Assembly (NCBI RefSeq): GCF_004341165.1
Contig: NZ_SLZR01000001.1
Span: 124,001-188,000 of the forward strand
Source: Reinekea marinisedimentorum
Lineage (GTDB): Bacteria; Pseudomonadota; Gammaproteobacteria; Pseudomonadales; Natronospirillaceae
Reading direction: 5' to 3'
DNA length: 64,000 bases
Positions within the stretch are counted from its first letter, which is position 1. Each line of letters starts with the position of its first letter. Both the position numbers and the translations under genes were made by a program. This document shows, one piece after another, positions 8,840-17,250 of the stretch. The notes beneath the pieces were generated by a model, which made no database searches, had not been told where the DNA came from, and saw only the letters and a program-made list of their open reading frames with translations.

Positions 8840-9994
8840 ATGAGCGAATACAACCTTTTTACTTCTGAGAGCGTTTCAGAGGGTCACCCGGACAAAATGG
8901 CCGACCAGATTTCCGATGCGGTACTGGATGCCATCATCGCCGAAGACCGGCACGCGCGCGTTGCCGTGGAAACACTGGTGAAAACTGGCATGGCGGTCAT
9001 TGCCGGTGAAGTGCGCACCTCGACCTATGTAGATCTGGAAGACATCGTCCGCGACGTCATTCTGGATATCGGCTACAACTCCTCAGATGTAGGCTTCGAC
9101 GGTGCTTCCTGTGCCGTACTGAACGCCATTGGTAAGCAATCTTCTGATATTGCTGTCGGTGTCGATGAAGCAGAAGACAAAGACCTCGGTGCCGGTGACC
9201 AGGGCCTGATGTTCGGCTACGCCACCAACGAAACCGATACGCTGATGCCTGCGCCTATCTACTATTCACACCGGCTGGTCGAGCAACAAGCCAAGCTGCG
9301 TAAAAATGGCAGCCTGCCGTGGTTGCGTCCGGATGCCAAATCACAGGTCACCCTGCGCTATGAAAACGGCAAGCCAGTCGCCGTCGACGCGGTTGTACTG
9401 TCGACTCAACACGATGAAAGCATCAAGCTGGGCGACCTGCGCGAAGCCGTACTGGAAGAAATCATCAAGCCGGTGCTGCCCAGTGAGTGGCTGCACAACG
9501 ACACCCTGTTCCACATCAACCCGACCGGCATCTTCGTCATCGGCGGCCCGGTGGGCGACTGTGGCCTGACCGGCCGTAAGATTATCGTTGATACCTACGG
9601 CGGCATGGCGCGACATGGCGGCGGCGCGTTTTCCGGTAAAGACCCAAGCAAGGTTGACCGTTCAGCCGCCTACGCCGGCCGTTATGTGGCCAAAAACATT
9701 GTTGCTGCCGGCTTAGCCGATAAGTGTGAAATCCAGATTTCTTACGCTATCGGTGTTGCGGAACCAACGTCTATCTCGATCAATACTTTTGGTACCCACA
9801 AAGTTAGCGAAGCAAAAATCGCTGAACTGGTGCGTGAACACTTCGATTTACGTCCACGCGGCATCATCGAAATGCTCGACCTTCGCAAACCTATTTACCG
9901 CCCAACCGCATCTTACGGCCACTTTGGCCGCGAAGGATTCAGCTGGGAGAATACAGATAAAGCTGATGAATTAGCAAAAGCGCTTAATGTGTAA
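8840..9994 (+). CDS. metK: S-adenosylmethionine synthetase
   Basis: MetK makes SAM from methionine and ATP in the cytoplasm. It has 384 residues, the same as E. coli MetK. The ATP-site motif GHPDK is at residues 15-19, [12 protein letters not shown] at 117-128, and the P-loop-like [16 protein letters not shown] lies in the last third. A strong GAGGA ribosome-binding site precedes the ATG, and the gene follows sahR by 22 bases. Its TAA stop codon is part of the first heptamer of a repeat array. It is probably co-transcribed with sahR and repressed through the palindrome at 7820. Confidence 0.98.
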   Translation: MSEYNLFTSESVSEGHPDKMADQISDAVLDAIIAEDRHARVAVETLVKTGMAVIAGEVRTSTYVDLEDIVRDVILDIGYNSSDVGFDGASCAVLNAIGKQSSDIAVGVDEAEDKDLGAGDQGLMFGYATNETDTLMPAPIYYSHRLVEQQAKLRKNGSLPWLRPDAKSQVTLRYENGKPVAVDAVVLSTQHDESIKLGDLREAVLEEIIKPVLPSEWLHNDTLFHINPTGIFVIGGPVGDCGLTGRKIIVDTYGGMARHGGGAFSGKDPSKVDRSAAYAGRYVAKNIVAAGLADKCEIQISYAIGVAEPTSISINTFGTHKVSEAKIAELVREHFDLRPRGIIEMLDLRKPIYRPTASYGHFGREGFSWENTDKADELAKALNV

Positions 9995-10019
9995 GACGTG
10001 AGATGTAAGACGTAAGACG
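9992..10019. repeat. Array of four 7-bp repeats, left side
   Basis: Four heptamers stand head to tail: TAAGACG, TGAGATG, TAAGACG, TAAGACG. The first one begins with the stop codon of metK. The array is in inverted orientation relative to the array at 10397-10421, so the pair frames the four-helix-bundle gene. Confidence 0.9.
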
Positions 10020-10042
10020 AAAAAACAGTCAAGGAAGACTAA

Positions 10043-10417
10043 ATGAATCGAAGCCATCACAGATTAGAAGTCTGGCAGCTATCCATGAATTTGGTGGAAC
10101 AAATTTACGCCATGACTCAAGGGTTCCCTGCAGAAGAAAAGTTTGGATTAACCAACCAAATGAGAAGAGCGGCAGTGAGCATACCTTCGAATATTGCAGA
10201 AGGGTCAGCGAAAGGAAGCAAGAAGGAGTTTTGCAGGTTTTTACTTATAGCTCGCGGCTCTCTGATGGAGCTGGAAACACAAATTGAAATTTCAGAACGT
10301 TTGTCATTAGCACCTAAGCAAAGCAACGTTCTGGATTTACTAAATACGATCTTTGCCAAATTAAACGGGCTGATCAAATCACTTCAGGACGATGGACGTC
10401 TTACATCTTACGTCTAG
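10043..10417 (+). CDS. Four-helix-bundle protein (S23/IVP family)
   Basis: This 124-residue protein belongs to the four-helix-bundle family first known from intervening sequences in 23S rRNA genes (S23/IVP; relatives include the diversity-retroelement accessory protein Avd). Family features are the opening [16 protein letters not shown], the central [19 protein letters not shown] and the following [17 protein letters not shown]. It is not in an rRNA gene here: it interrupts the metK-ahcY spacing, is flanked by inverted 7-bp repeat arrays, and its last codons and TAG stop lie within the right array. AAGGAAGAC supplies a ribosome-binding site. The family's role is unclear; mobility of the whole unit is an inference. 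Confidence 0.88.
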   Translation: MNRSHHRLEVWQLSMNLVEQIYAMTQGFPAEEKFGLTNQMRRAAVSIPSNIAEGSAKGSKKEFCRFLLIARGSLMELETQIEISERLSLAPKQSNVLDLLNTIFAKLNGLIKSLQDDGRLTSYV

Positions 10418-10421
10418 CGTC
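10397..10421. repeat. Array of inverted 7-bp repeats, right side
   Basis: CGTCTTA, CATCTTA, CGTCTAG and a partial CGTC follow one another. They are reverse complements of the units at 9992-10019. The first three overlap the 3' end of the four-helix-bundle gene and include its stop codon. Confidence 0.85.
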
Positions 10422-10442
10422 AAACAAATGAGGAACGAATAC

Positions 10443-11825
10443 ATGACAACTTTCACCGACTACAAAGTCGCCGACATCAGCCTGGCCGAATGGGGCCGCA
10501 AAGAAATTGCCATCGCCGAAAGCGAAATGCCGGCCCTGATGGCGCTGCGCCGTAAATACAAAGCGGAACAGCCACTAAAAGACGCCAAAATCATGGGCTG
10601 TATCCACATGACCATTCAGACCGCCGTGTTGATTGAAACCCTGATCGACTTAGGTGCCGAAGTTCGCTGGTCCAGCTGTAACATCTTCTCCACGCAGGAT
10701 CACGCCGCTGCCGCCATTGCCGCCGCCGGTATTCCGGTCTTTGCCTGGAAAGGTGAAACCGAAGAAGAGTTCCTGTGGTGTATCGAGCAGACCATCCTGG
10801 CTGAAAAAGACGGCTCCGACGTTTGGGATGCCAACATCATCCTCGATGACGGCGGCGACCTGACCGAAATGGTTCACAGCAAATACCCGGATCTGCTCAA
10901 CCAGATTCACGGCATTTCCGAAGAAACCACCACCGGCGTTCACCGCCTGCTGGAAATGCTCGAAAATGGCGAACTGAAGGTTCCGGCCATTAACGTCAAC
11001 GACTCGGTTACCAAGTCAAAGAACGACAACAAATACGGCTGCCGTCACTCACTGAACGACGCCATCAAGCGCGCCACCGACCACCTGCTGGCCGGTAAGA
11101 AAGCCCTGGTTGTTGGCTACGGCGACGTCGGTAAAGGCTCTGCCGCTTCCCTGCGTCAGGAAGGCATGATCGTTAAGGTGTCTGAAATTGACCCGATCTG
11201 CGCCATGCAGGCCTGTATGGATGGCTTCGAAGTGGTTTCTCCTTACATCGACGGCAACAACACCGGCGAGCTGAGCTGCATCAACAAAGATCTGCTGGGC
11301 AACACCGACCTGATCGTCACCACCACCGGTAACACCGACGTGTGCGACAAAAACATGCTGCAGGCCGTTAAGAAAGGCGCAGTGGTTTGTAACATCGGCC
11401 ACTTCGACAACGAAATCGACACCGCCTTCATGCGTAAAAACTGGCGCTGGGACGAGATCAAGCCACAGGTTCACCAGATTTACCGCTCTGATGCATCCGA
11501 TGACTTCATTCTGCTGCTGTCTGAAGGCCGCCTGGTGAACTTAGGTAACGCCACCGGCCACCCAAGCCGAGTGATGGATGGCTCCTTTGCCGACCAGGTG
11601 CTGGCTCAGATTTACCTGTACGAGCGCAAGTTTGCCGATCTGCCGGCCGACGAAAAGCCGGCCAACGTCTACGTTAAGGTTCTGCCGAAGAAGCTCGACG
11701 AAGAAGTGGCCGCCGAGATGGTCAAAGGCTTCGGTGGTGTCATTACCACACTGACCGATAAGCAGGCCAACTACATTAATGTACCGGTAGAAGGTCCGTT
11801 CAAGCCGGAAGAATATAAGTACTAA
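10443..11825 (+). CDS. ahcY: Adenosylhomocysteinase
   Basis: This NAD-dependent hydrolase splits S-adenosylhomocysteine into adenosine and homocysteine, which removes the product inhibitor of methyltransferases. It has 460 residues. The NAD-binding [10 protein letters not shown] is at residues 225-234, and the N-terminal substrate region carries [13 protein letters not shown] and [15 protein letters not shown] use the ATG at 10443, which has GAGGAACG upstream; an in-frame ATG at 10392 would overlap the four-helix-bundle gene and the repeat array. It belongs to the SAM-cycle operon and probably shares its SahR control, unless the insertion upstream brings its own promoter. Confidence 0.97.
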   Translation: MTTFTDYKVADISLAEWGRKEIAIAESEMPALMALRRKYKAEQPLKDAKIMGCIHMTIQTAVLIETLIDLGAEVRWSSCNIFSTQDHAAAAIAAAGIPVFAWKGETEEEFLWCIEQTILAEKDGSDVWDANIILDDGGDLTEMVHSKYPDLLNQIHGISEETTTGVHRLLEMLENGELKVPAINVNDSVTKSKNDNKYGCRHSLNDAIKRATDHLLAGKKALVVGYGDVGKGSAASLRQEGMIVKVSEIDPICAMQACMDGFEVVSPYIDGNNTGELSCINKDLLGNTDLIVTTTGNTDVCDKNMLQAVKKGAVVCNIGHFDNEIDTAFMRKNWRWDEIKPQVHQIYRSDASDDFILLLSEGRLVNLGNATGHPSRVMDGSFADQVLAQIYLYERKFADLPADEKPANVYVKVLPKKLDEEVAAEMVKGFGGVITTLTDKQANYINVPVEGPFKPEEYKY

Positions 11826-11827
11826 TT

Positions 11828-11892
11828 TAAGACGTTGAACGTAAGACGTGAGACGGGAAAACAACGTCTTACGTCTAACATCTCACGTCTTA
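11828..11892. repeat. Gene-less hairpin of 4 + 4 heptamer repeats
   Basis: Four heptamers (TAAGACG, TTGAACG, TAAGACG, TGAGACG) at 11828-11855 face four complementary-type units (CGTCTTA, CGTCTAA, CATCTCA, CGTCTTA) at 11865-11892, across a 9-base spacer. The right arm read in reverse is almost identical to the array at 9992-10019. It therefore looks like the same element without the protein gene. RNA from it would fold into a long, imperfect hairpin between ahcY and metF. Confidence 0.9.
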
Positions 11893-11912
11893 CCGAGAGA
11901 CAAGGATAACCT

Positions 11913-12749
11913 ATGAACACTCCAGTCCCAGTCAGTTTCGAGTTCTTCCCGCCCAAAACTGAAGTTGGCTACGAAAAGCTGCTCAAGGCACACGATGAGC
12001 TGAAGGTAGCAAACCCGGAATTCTTCAGCGTCACCTATGGCGCTGGTGGCTCAACGCAGGAACGCACCATTGAAACGGTCATTGAGCTGAACCGCCGTGG
12101 CGTACCGGCGGCACCGCACCTGAGCTGCATTGGCTCGACTAAGGAAACGGTTCACGCCCTGCTGACCCGTTACAAAGAAGCCGGCATTAAACGTATTGTG
12201 GCGCTGCGTGGCGATTTGCCCAGCGGCATGATGGGCACCGGTGGTGATTTCAACTTTGCGTCCGATCTGGTGCGCTATGTTAAGGCAGAGTTCGGTGATG
12301 ACTTCGCCATCGAGGTTGCAGCCTACCCCGAGATGCACCCGCAAGCCGCTAACCTGGATAAAGACATCGACCACTTTGTCGCCAAAGCGAAGGAAGGTGC
12401 CGACAGCGCGATCACGCAGTATTTCTACAATGTGAGTGCCTACAAACACTTCGTCGATGAAGTCCGCAAGCGTGGTTGTGACATCGAGATTGTGCCGGGC
12501 ATCATGCCGATCACCAATTACTCGAACCTGGCGCGCTTCTCAGATGCCTGCGGTGCCGATATTCCGCGCTGGATGCGCAAAGCGCTGGAAACCTGTGGTG
12601 ATGATGTTCAACGCATCCGTTCTATTGGTCTGAACTTTGTTGTGGATCTGTGCAACGAGCTGATTGCCGCCGGCGCACCCAAGCTGCACTTCTACAGCAT
12701 GAACCAGTCTGGCCCGACGCTGGCAATTCTGGAAAAGCTGAATAAATAA
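11913..12749 (+). CDS. metF: Methylenetetrahydrofolate reductase
   Basis: MetF reduces 5,10-methylene-THF to 5-methyl-THF with FAD, supplying the methyl group that regenerates methionine from homocysteine. The 278-residue TIM-barrel protein shows FEFFPPKT near the N-terminus, FSVTYGAGGS, ALRGDLPSG, AAYPEMHP, ITQYFYNV and a C-terminal LHFYSMNQ, all typical of the family. AAGGATAAC precedes the ATG. It is the last gene of the SAM-cycle cluster and converges with the small gene at 12756, leaving a 6-base gap. Confidence 0.97.
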   Translation: MNTPVPVSFEFFPPKTEVGYEKLLKAHDELKVANPEFFSVTYGAGGSTQERTIETVIELNRRGVPAAPHLSCIGSTKETVHALLTRYKEAGIKRIVALRGDLPSGMMGTGGDFNFASDLVRYVKAEFGDDFAIEVAAYPEMHPQAANLDKDIDHFVAKAKEGADSAITQYFYNVSAYKHFVDEVRKRGCDIEIVPGIMPITNYSNLARFSDACGADIPRWMRKALETCGDDVQRIRSIGLNFVVDLCNELIAAGAPKLHFYSMNQSGPTLAILEKLNK

Positions 12750-12755
12750 GCCGCT

Positions 12756-13094
12756 TTACAGGTGCCATACCCAGTTTGAGTGTATGGCGCCGCTGGGGCC
12801 ATACCAGGGTTGCTTCATCTCCTGGATGACCCAGCCCTGATGCCGTTCCTGATTAATATCGTAATTCACCTGATAAAACTTATAGACTTTGTCCGGGTCG
12901 TGAAAGTCATCCGCAAACGCGCACTCGTGCCGGTCAACCGGCGACGCACTGATCAACAGACCACCAAGCTCTTCAACGTGATGCCGGATTTCTTCCATCC
13001 GTTCATCCTGCACCTGTCGCGACATTTTCATCCACAGCCAAACGGTGATGCCACCGGCGATGAAGGTCAGTAAAAATGCAAATGGTGTGCTCAT
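12756..13094 (-). CDS. Small membrane-anchored protein, unknown
   Basis: This 112-residue protein has one N-terminal membrane segment (about residues 5-22), then a charged helical stretch and a Trp- and Tyr-rich C-terminal part (YKFYQVNY, GWVIQEMKQPWYG). I chose the ATG at 13094 because GGGAGG lies just upstream. I do not recognise the family. The C-terminal domain probably faces the cytoplasm or periplasm as a small folded unit. The gene stands alone between metF and argC. Confidence 0.65.
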   Translation of the reverse strand: MSTPFAFLLTFIAGGITVWLWMKMSRQVQDERMEEIRHHVEELGGLLISASPVDRHECAFADDFHDPDKVYKFYQVNYDINQERHQGWVIQEMKQPWYGPSGAIHSNWVWHL

Positions 13095-13258
13095 AGCCAC
13101 CTCCCAACGAATATGCATATTTTATAAATAAGTATAAAACCTGCCTCTGCCGCCAATAGATTGTTTGGAAATGACACCGCGGCTTTATGCATCCAGCGGA
13201 AATAATCGCGTATAATCGTTGGTCAATTACAATGGCATTCAGATTCAGGTATCCACGC

Positions 13259-14206
13259 ATGAGCAAAATCACCGCATACATTGACGGCCAATACGGCACC
13301 ACCGGCTTGCAGATTCAGGAGCGTTTAAGCGCGCATCCGAACGTTGACGTTCTGAGCATTCCTGAAGAGCAGAAGAAAGACCCGGAACTGCGCCGTGAAT
13401 TCCTCAACAAGGCCGATGTGGTGTTTTTGTGCCTGCCCGATGACGCCTCTCGCGAAGCAGTGACGCTGATCGACAACCCCGAAACCGTGGTCATCGATGC
13501 CTCCACAGCCTTCCGCGTGAACCCCGATTGGGTCTACGGTATTCCGGAACTGCCGGGCTACCGCGACAAGATTAAAACCAGCAACCGCATTGCCAACCCG
13601 GGTTGCTACCCCAGCGGCATGACTCTGCTGATCGCACCGCTGGTGGAAGCCGGCATTGTGCCAAAAAGCTATGCCATGACAGTGTCGGCCATTACCGGCT
13701 ACAGCGGCGGCGGCAAGGCCATGATTGCCGACTACAAAACCAAACAGGGCGAAGCCGCCGCGATGGCTTCCGCCCGCCTGAAGAACCTCGACCTGAACCA
13801 CAAGCACCTGCCGGAAATGACCCGCGTTACTGGCCTTGAGCATGCTCCGGTCTTTGTACCCACCGTGGCCAATGTTGAACAGGGCATGCTGGTTTCTGTG
13901 GCTCTGCATGGCCATGCCATTAGCGGCGATGCTGAAAAGATCCACGCCACACTGGCCAGCACCTACGCCGGCGAGCCGTTTGTGAAGCTGTTCCCGCTGA
14001 ATGATGAAAGCCAACTGGAAGAAGGCTTCTTAGAGCCTACCGCCTGCAATGGCACCAACCGCATTGAGTTGTTTGTATTCAGTTCCGAAGACCGCATCTA
14101 CCTGACCGCCCGCCTCGATAATTTGGGCAAAGGCGCATCCGGTGCGGCCGTGCAGAATATGAACTGCCGGTTTGGGATTGATGAGACGACGGGTCTGACT
14201 ATTTAA
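13259..14206 (+). CDS. argC: N-acetyl-gamma-glutamyl-phosphate reductase, short type
   Basis: ArgC reduces N-acetylglutamyl phosphate to the semialdehyde in arginine synthesis, using NADPH. The 315-residue length and the opening ITAYIDGQYGTTGLQI fit the short (type 2) form. The catalytic cysteine is Cys116 in NPGCYPSG. The ATG at 13259 has AGGT nine bases upstream and gives the family-like N-terminus; an open extension begins at 13187 but crosses a TATAAT box (13211-13216) that may be part of the promoter. No other arg gene is nearby. The stop codon lies inside a tandem duplication. Confidence 0.95.
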   Translation: MSKITAYIDGQYGTTGLQIQERLSAHPNVDVLSIPEEQKKDPELRREFLNKADVVFLCLPDDASREAVTLIDNPETVVIDASTAFRVNPDWVYGIPELPGYRDKIKTSNRIANPGCYPSGMTLLIAPLVEAGIVPKSYAMTVSAITGYSGGGKAMIADYKTKQGEAAAMASARLKNLDLNHKHLPEMTRVTGLEHAPVFVPTVANVEQGMLVSVALHGHAISGDAEKIHATLASTYAGEPFVKLFPLNDESQLEEGFLEPTACNGTNRIELFVFSSEDRIYLTARLDNLGKGASGAAVQNMNCRFGIDETTGLTI

Positions 14207-14234
14207 GTCCATACCGGGTTAAGTCCGTACCGGG
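14203..14234. repeat. 16-bp tandem duplication after argC
   Basis: TTAAGTCCATACCGGG and TTAAGTCCGTACCGGG follow each other directly with one difference. The first copy contains the argC stop codon, and the second runs into the left arm of the large inverted repeat. Confidence 0.85.
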
Positions 14235-14343
14235 TAAGTTAGTGGGTTTAGATTATTCGGGCGCTCAAGTACGTCCATGTATCGCTCAACTTCGCACATC
14301 CATGTGCTCAGATGCCGAATAATCTAAACCCACTAACTCACCC
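14232..14343. repeat. MITE-like element with 29-bp inverted arms
   Basis: The arms at 14232-14260 and 14315-14343 pair with a single mismatch, and 24 consecutive bases (14237-14260 with 14315-14338) are perfect. The 54-base centre contains ACGTCCATGT and CACATCCATGTG, a kind of motif I associate with intergenic repeats of marine gammaproteobacteria. It codes for no protein and fills the argC-rsmE gap. A dispersed REP/MITE-type repeat is the likeliest nature. Confidence 0.85.
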
Positions 14344-14373
14344 TCCCACCTTAAAATTTTGTGCGAGTCTTTT

Positions 14374-15099
14374 ATGAGAGTCATCCGAGCCTACTTAGCA
14401 GAAGCGTCCACAGCTAACCAGCGATTAGAACTACCGCACGCCGTTTTTCAACATCTCGTCAAGGTACTTCGCCTGGGCAATGGCCAACCTCTGGAAGTTT
14501 TTAATGGTCAGGGGAAACGCTTTTCAGCCGAGCTTTGCGAGGTGAGTAAGCGCTCAGCAACCGTACAGATAAACGAAGAGATTGCCGCCACGCCAGAATC
14601 ACCCATTCAAACCCACATGGGTCTGGTGATGAGCAAGGGTGACCGCTTCGACTACGCCCTGCAGAAGGCCACCGAGCTGGGTGTGACTCACATTACGCCG
14701 CTCACCGCCGAACGCTGCGATTTAAAGCTCAATGCCGAACGGGCAGAAAAGAAAATACAGCACTGGCTGGGTGTCATCAGCAGCGCCTGCGAGCAGTGCT
14801 ACCGAGATTTTGTCCCGACACTCGCACCTGTTCAAAGCCTGGAAAGCTGGGTTACCGAGCAGATCAGCGAGGTAAAGCTGGTCATGCACACGGCCGCCAA
14901 GCAGCCGAATTGGCCAGATCAAGCCCCTAAAGCGGTCAGCTTTCTGATTGGCCCCGAAGGCGGCCTGACAGAGCGGGAAGTTGAAATGGCCCAACAGAAT
15001 GACTTTCAAAGCTGGCAGCTCGGCCCGCGTATTTTGCGCACCGAAACCGCACCGGTCGTTATGTTGAGCCTGCTGCAAGCCAAATGGGGGGATTTTTAG
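14374..15099 (+). CDS. rsmE: 16S rRNA m3U1498 methyltransferase
   Basis: RsmE methylates U1498 of 16S rRNA using SAM. The 241-residue protein (E. coli 243) starts with a small PUA-like RNA-binding domain (MRVIRAYL onward) and ends in a SPOUT knot with FLIGPEGGLTEREVE and LGPRILRTETAP. I chose the ATG at 14374 over the upstream ATG at 14359 because it gives the usual RsmE N-terminus. No strong ribosome-binding site is visible. The gene converges with the antiporter gene. Confidence 0.96.
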   Translation: MRVIRAYLAEASTANQRLELPHAVFQHLVKVLRLGNGQPLEVFNGQGKRFSAELCEVSKRSATVQINEEIAATPESPIQTHMGLVMSKGDRFDYALQKATELGVTHITPLTAERCDLKLNAERAEKKIQHWLGVISSACEQCYRDFVPTLAPVQSLESWVTEQISEVKLVMHTAAKQPNWPDQAPKAVSFLIGPEGGLTEREVEMAQQNDFQSWQLGPRILRTETAPVVMLSLLQAKWGDF

Positions 15100-15107
15100 C
15101 GGCCTAA

Positions 15108-16286
15108 TTAGGCATCGTCCAAGTGCGGGCCATGAGCCCGGCGCACCGCCAGCCGCGTCAGGATCGGCCCGACCATATCAAACAACACCGTTGAGGCGAT
15201 CACCACCGACAGCAACAATTGCTGATACTGAGGGTATTCATTCGAAGCCACCAGCGCCAGGCCAATCGGCACACCCGCCTGAGGCATCAGCGCCAGCCCC
15301 ATCCAGCGCCTTGTCGCCGGCGCGGTGCCGGCCATTCGGCAACCCAGCCAGGCACCAACAAACTTGCCACCGGCCCGGCCGAGCACATACAGGCCACCCA
15401 CCAGCCCCAGTTGACTGAGCGACATCAAATCCAGCGAAGCCCCGGCCAATACAAAAAAGACCAGCATAAACAGCCCTTCCGTCCCCTCAATGGCGTGAAA
15501 CGGGTACTCATGATGTTTGGCAAGATTACCGATCAGCGCCCCCATCACCATGGCCGAAATCAGATAAGAAAAATCCATGTACATGGCCAGGCCACCGCAA
15601 ACCGCGACTACCCCTATCGCCTCGACCAGCATGGGTTCGCCCGGTTTGATGCGACCTGTCAGCATGGCCGCCGGCCCACCCAGACCAATACCCAGCAGCA
15701 CCGAACCAAAGATTTCAACAATGGCCTCATGCACAAAACCAACCTCTCCATTGCCTTCCATATGGCCGGCAACCGCCATGCCGACACCAAACAACAGCAG
15801 CGCCCAGACATCATCGACCGCGACAATGGCCAGCAGCAATTTAGAAAAGTGAGAATTTGGATTGGTCTGCTCAACAACATCGAGAATGGCGGTCGGTGCC
15901 GTCGCTGAGGCAATGCAGCCCAGCAGAATCGCCAATGGCAGGCTAACGCCCGCCAGTACCAACAACAGCGCGACCATGAGCAACGCCAGCAAGGCCGCGA
16001 GCAGCGAGATCAGCAGAATCGAACCCGCCGCATTGGCGAACGATTCTCGGGTGAGTTTGCCGCCCAGTAAAAAGCCGACCATGAGCAGCGTCATATCCGC
16101 TACCATGTCGAAGCGCAACACAAAGAACTCGGGGATCAGATTAAGACCCTGCGGGCCAATCAAAATACCAAACAGCAGCAACAGCGTAACCCGTGGCAAC
16201 AGGGTGCGCTCGGCCAGCCCCGTAGTAACCAGCCCAAGCAGCAGGATAGCTCCGATCGTCAGAAGGAATTCGGATGTTGCAACCAC
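15108..16286 (-). CDS. Cation:proton antiporter (CPA2/Kef-like)
   Basis: This 392-residue integral membrane protein has a long run of hydrophobic segments throughout, with the family-type motifs LLLFGILIGPQGLNLIP near the N-terminus and a conserved AxxDD-like AIVAVDDVWALLLFG in the middle, expected to bind the cation. It lacks the C-terminal TrkA-N/TrkA-C domains of full Kef proteins. I chose the GTG at 16286 because AGGAG lies seven bases upstream; the GTG at 16292 would be too close to it. It probably exchanges Na+ or K+ for protons; specificity is not readable. Confidence 0.88.
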   Translation of the reverse strand: MVATSEFLLTIGAILLLGLVTTGLAERTLLPRVTLLLLFGILIGPQGLNLIPEFFVLRFDMVADMTLLMVGFLLGGKLTRESFANAAGSILLISLLAALLALLMVALLLVLAGVSLPLAILLGCIASATAPTAILDVVEQTNPNSHFSKLLLAIVAVDDVWALLLFGVGMAVAGHMEGNGEVGFVHEAIVEIFGSVLLGIGLGGPAAMLTGRIKPGEPMLVEAIGVVAVCGGLAMYMDFSYLISAMVMGALIGNLAKHHEYPFHAIEGTEGLFMLVFFVLAGASLDLMSLSQLGLVGGLYVLGRAGGKFVGAWLGCRMAGTAPATRRWMGLALMPQAGVPIGLALVASNEYPQYQQLLLSVVIASTVLFDMVGPILTRLAVRRAHGPHLDDA

Positions 16287-16359
16287 TGGCACGCTCCTGT
16301 ATCAGCTCCCTGACTTCAGTTAAGCTAACCACCCTGTTATTCGCAACAATAAAGCGCCC

Positions 16360-17007
16360 ATGACCGAACCCTGCCCGCTGTGCCAAAGCCCCGACTGCCA
16401 CGCCTTTTTCGCCGATAAGCAACGAGCCTACCGGCAATGCCGCCAGTGCCAGCTGGTGTTTGCCGAACCGGCCAGCTGGCCCAATGCCCGCGATGAAAAA
16501 GCGCTCTACGATCTGCATGAAAACAGCCTGGAAGATAAGGGCTATAACCGCTTTCTGGCGCGCATTGTTGATCCGCTCACCGACCGGGTTTCACCACCGG
16601 CGCAGCTGCTCGATTTTGGCTGCGGCCCGGCACCGGCGCTGGCCAACCAGCTGCGCCAGCTGGGCTTTGAGGTTTCGCTGTACGACAGCTTCTACTACCC
16701 TGAAACCCAGGCGCTGCAGCACAGCTATGACGCCATTGTCGCCACCGAGGTGATTGAGCACCTACACCAGCCGCGTATCGAACTGGAACGGCTGTGGGCA
16801 CACCTGCAGCCCGGCGGCTGGCTGGCGCTGATGACACAGCGGGTCATCGATGCAAAGGCGTTTAAAACCTGGCAATACAAAAACGACCCGACGCACGTGT
16901 GCTTTTTCCATGAGCGCAGCTTTCACTGGCTGGCCGGGCAGCTGAACGCCAGCCAACTTAATTTTGAAGGGCGTGATATGGTGTTCCTGCAGAAACCTGA
17001 AAACTGA
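16360..17007 (+). CDS. Class I SAM-dependent methyltransferase
   Basis: This 215-residue protein starts with a small zinc-ribbon-like module (CPLCQSPDC, then CRQCQLVF) and continues with a Rossmann methyltransferase domain. The SAM motif is LLDFGCGPAP, and a later VATEVIEHLHQP matches the Methyltransf_11/23 type with its EHL motif. It lies divergent from the antiporter gene and upstream of a small membrane-protein gene. The substrate is unknown. Confidence 0.85.
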   Translation: MTEPCPLCQSPDCHAFFADKQRAYRQCRQCQLVFAEPASWPNARDEKALYDLHENSLEDKGYNRFLARIVDPLTDRVSPPAQLLDFGCGPAPALANQLRQLGFEVSLYDSFYYPETQALQHSYDAIVATEVIEHLHQPRIELERLWAHLQPGGWLALMTQRVIDAKAFKTWQYKNDPTHVCFFHERSFHWLAGQLNASQLNFEGRDMVFLQKPEN

Positions 17008-17031
17008 CTCACTTTTAAAAGGAGCTAAAAA

Positions 17032-17250
17032 ATGAGCGGAACCTTTTGGTTTGTACTTGGCATTCTCAGCATCGTCACCGTGGGCCGGTTGGCCTCGGAA
17101 TCTATGAAAACCAAACGAAAGCTGGCCGAGGGTGCCTCAGAGGAACAGCAGGCGCGGATGAATGAGCTGGAAGAGCGAGTGAAAACGCTGGAACGCATCG
17201 TCACCGACAAGCGCACTAAGCTTGCCGATGAAATTGACTCACTGAACTGA
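17032..17250 (+). CDS. Small PspB-like membrane/coiled-coil protein
   Basis: This 72-residue protein has one N-terminal membrane segment (about residues 3-19) followed by a charged helix that looks like a coiled coil (MNELEERVKTLERIVTDKR). The layout and the ERVKTLERIV-type heptads resemble PspB, the membrane partner of phage-shock regulation, whose own gene is at 27809. AAGGAG lies eight bases before the ATG. Its TGA is directly followed by the reversed stop codon of tatD, with no base between them. PspB kinship is suggested, not proven. Confidence 0.7.
   Translation: MSGTFWFVLGILSIVTVGRLASESMKTKRKLAEGASEEQQARMNELEERVKTLERIVTDKRTKLADEIDSLN

Noticed and set aside
9992-11892. Heptamer arrays considered as a CRISPR array.
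   Set aside because: Units are 7 bp, directly adjacent without spacers, and arranged as inverted arms; no cas genes are present.
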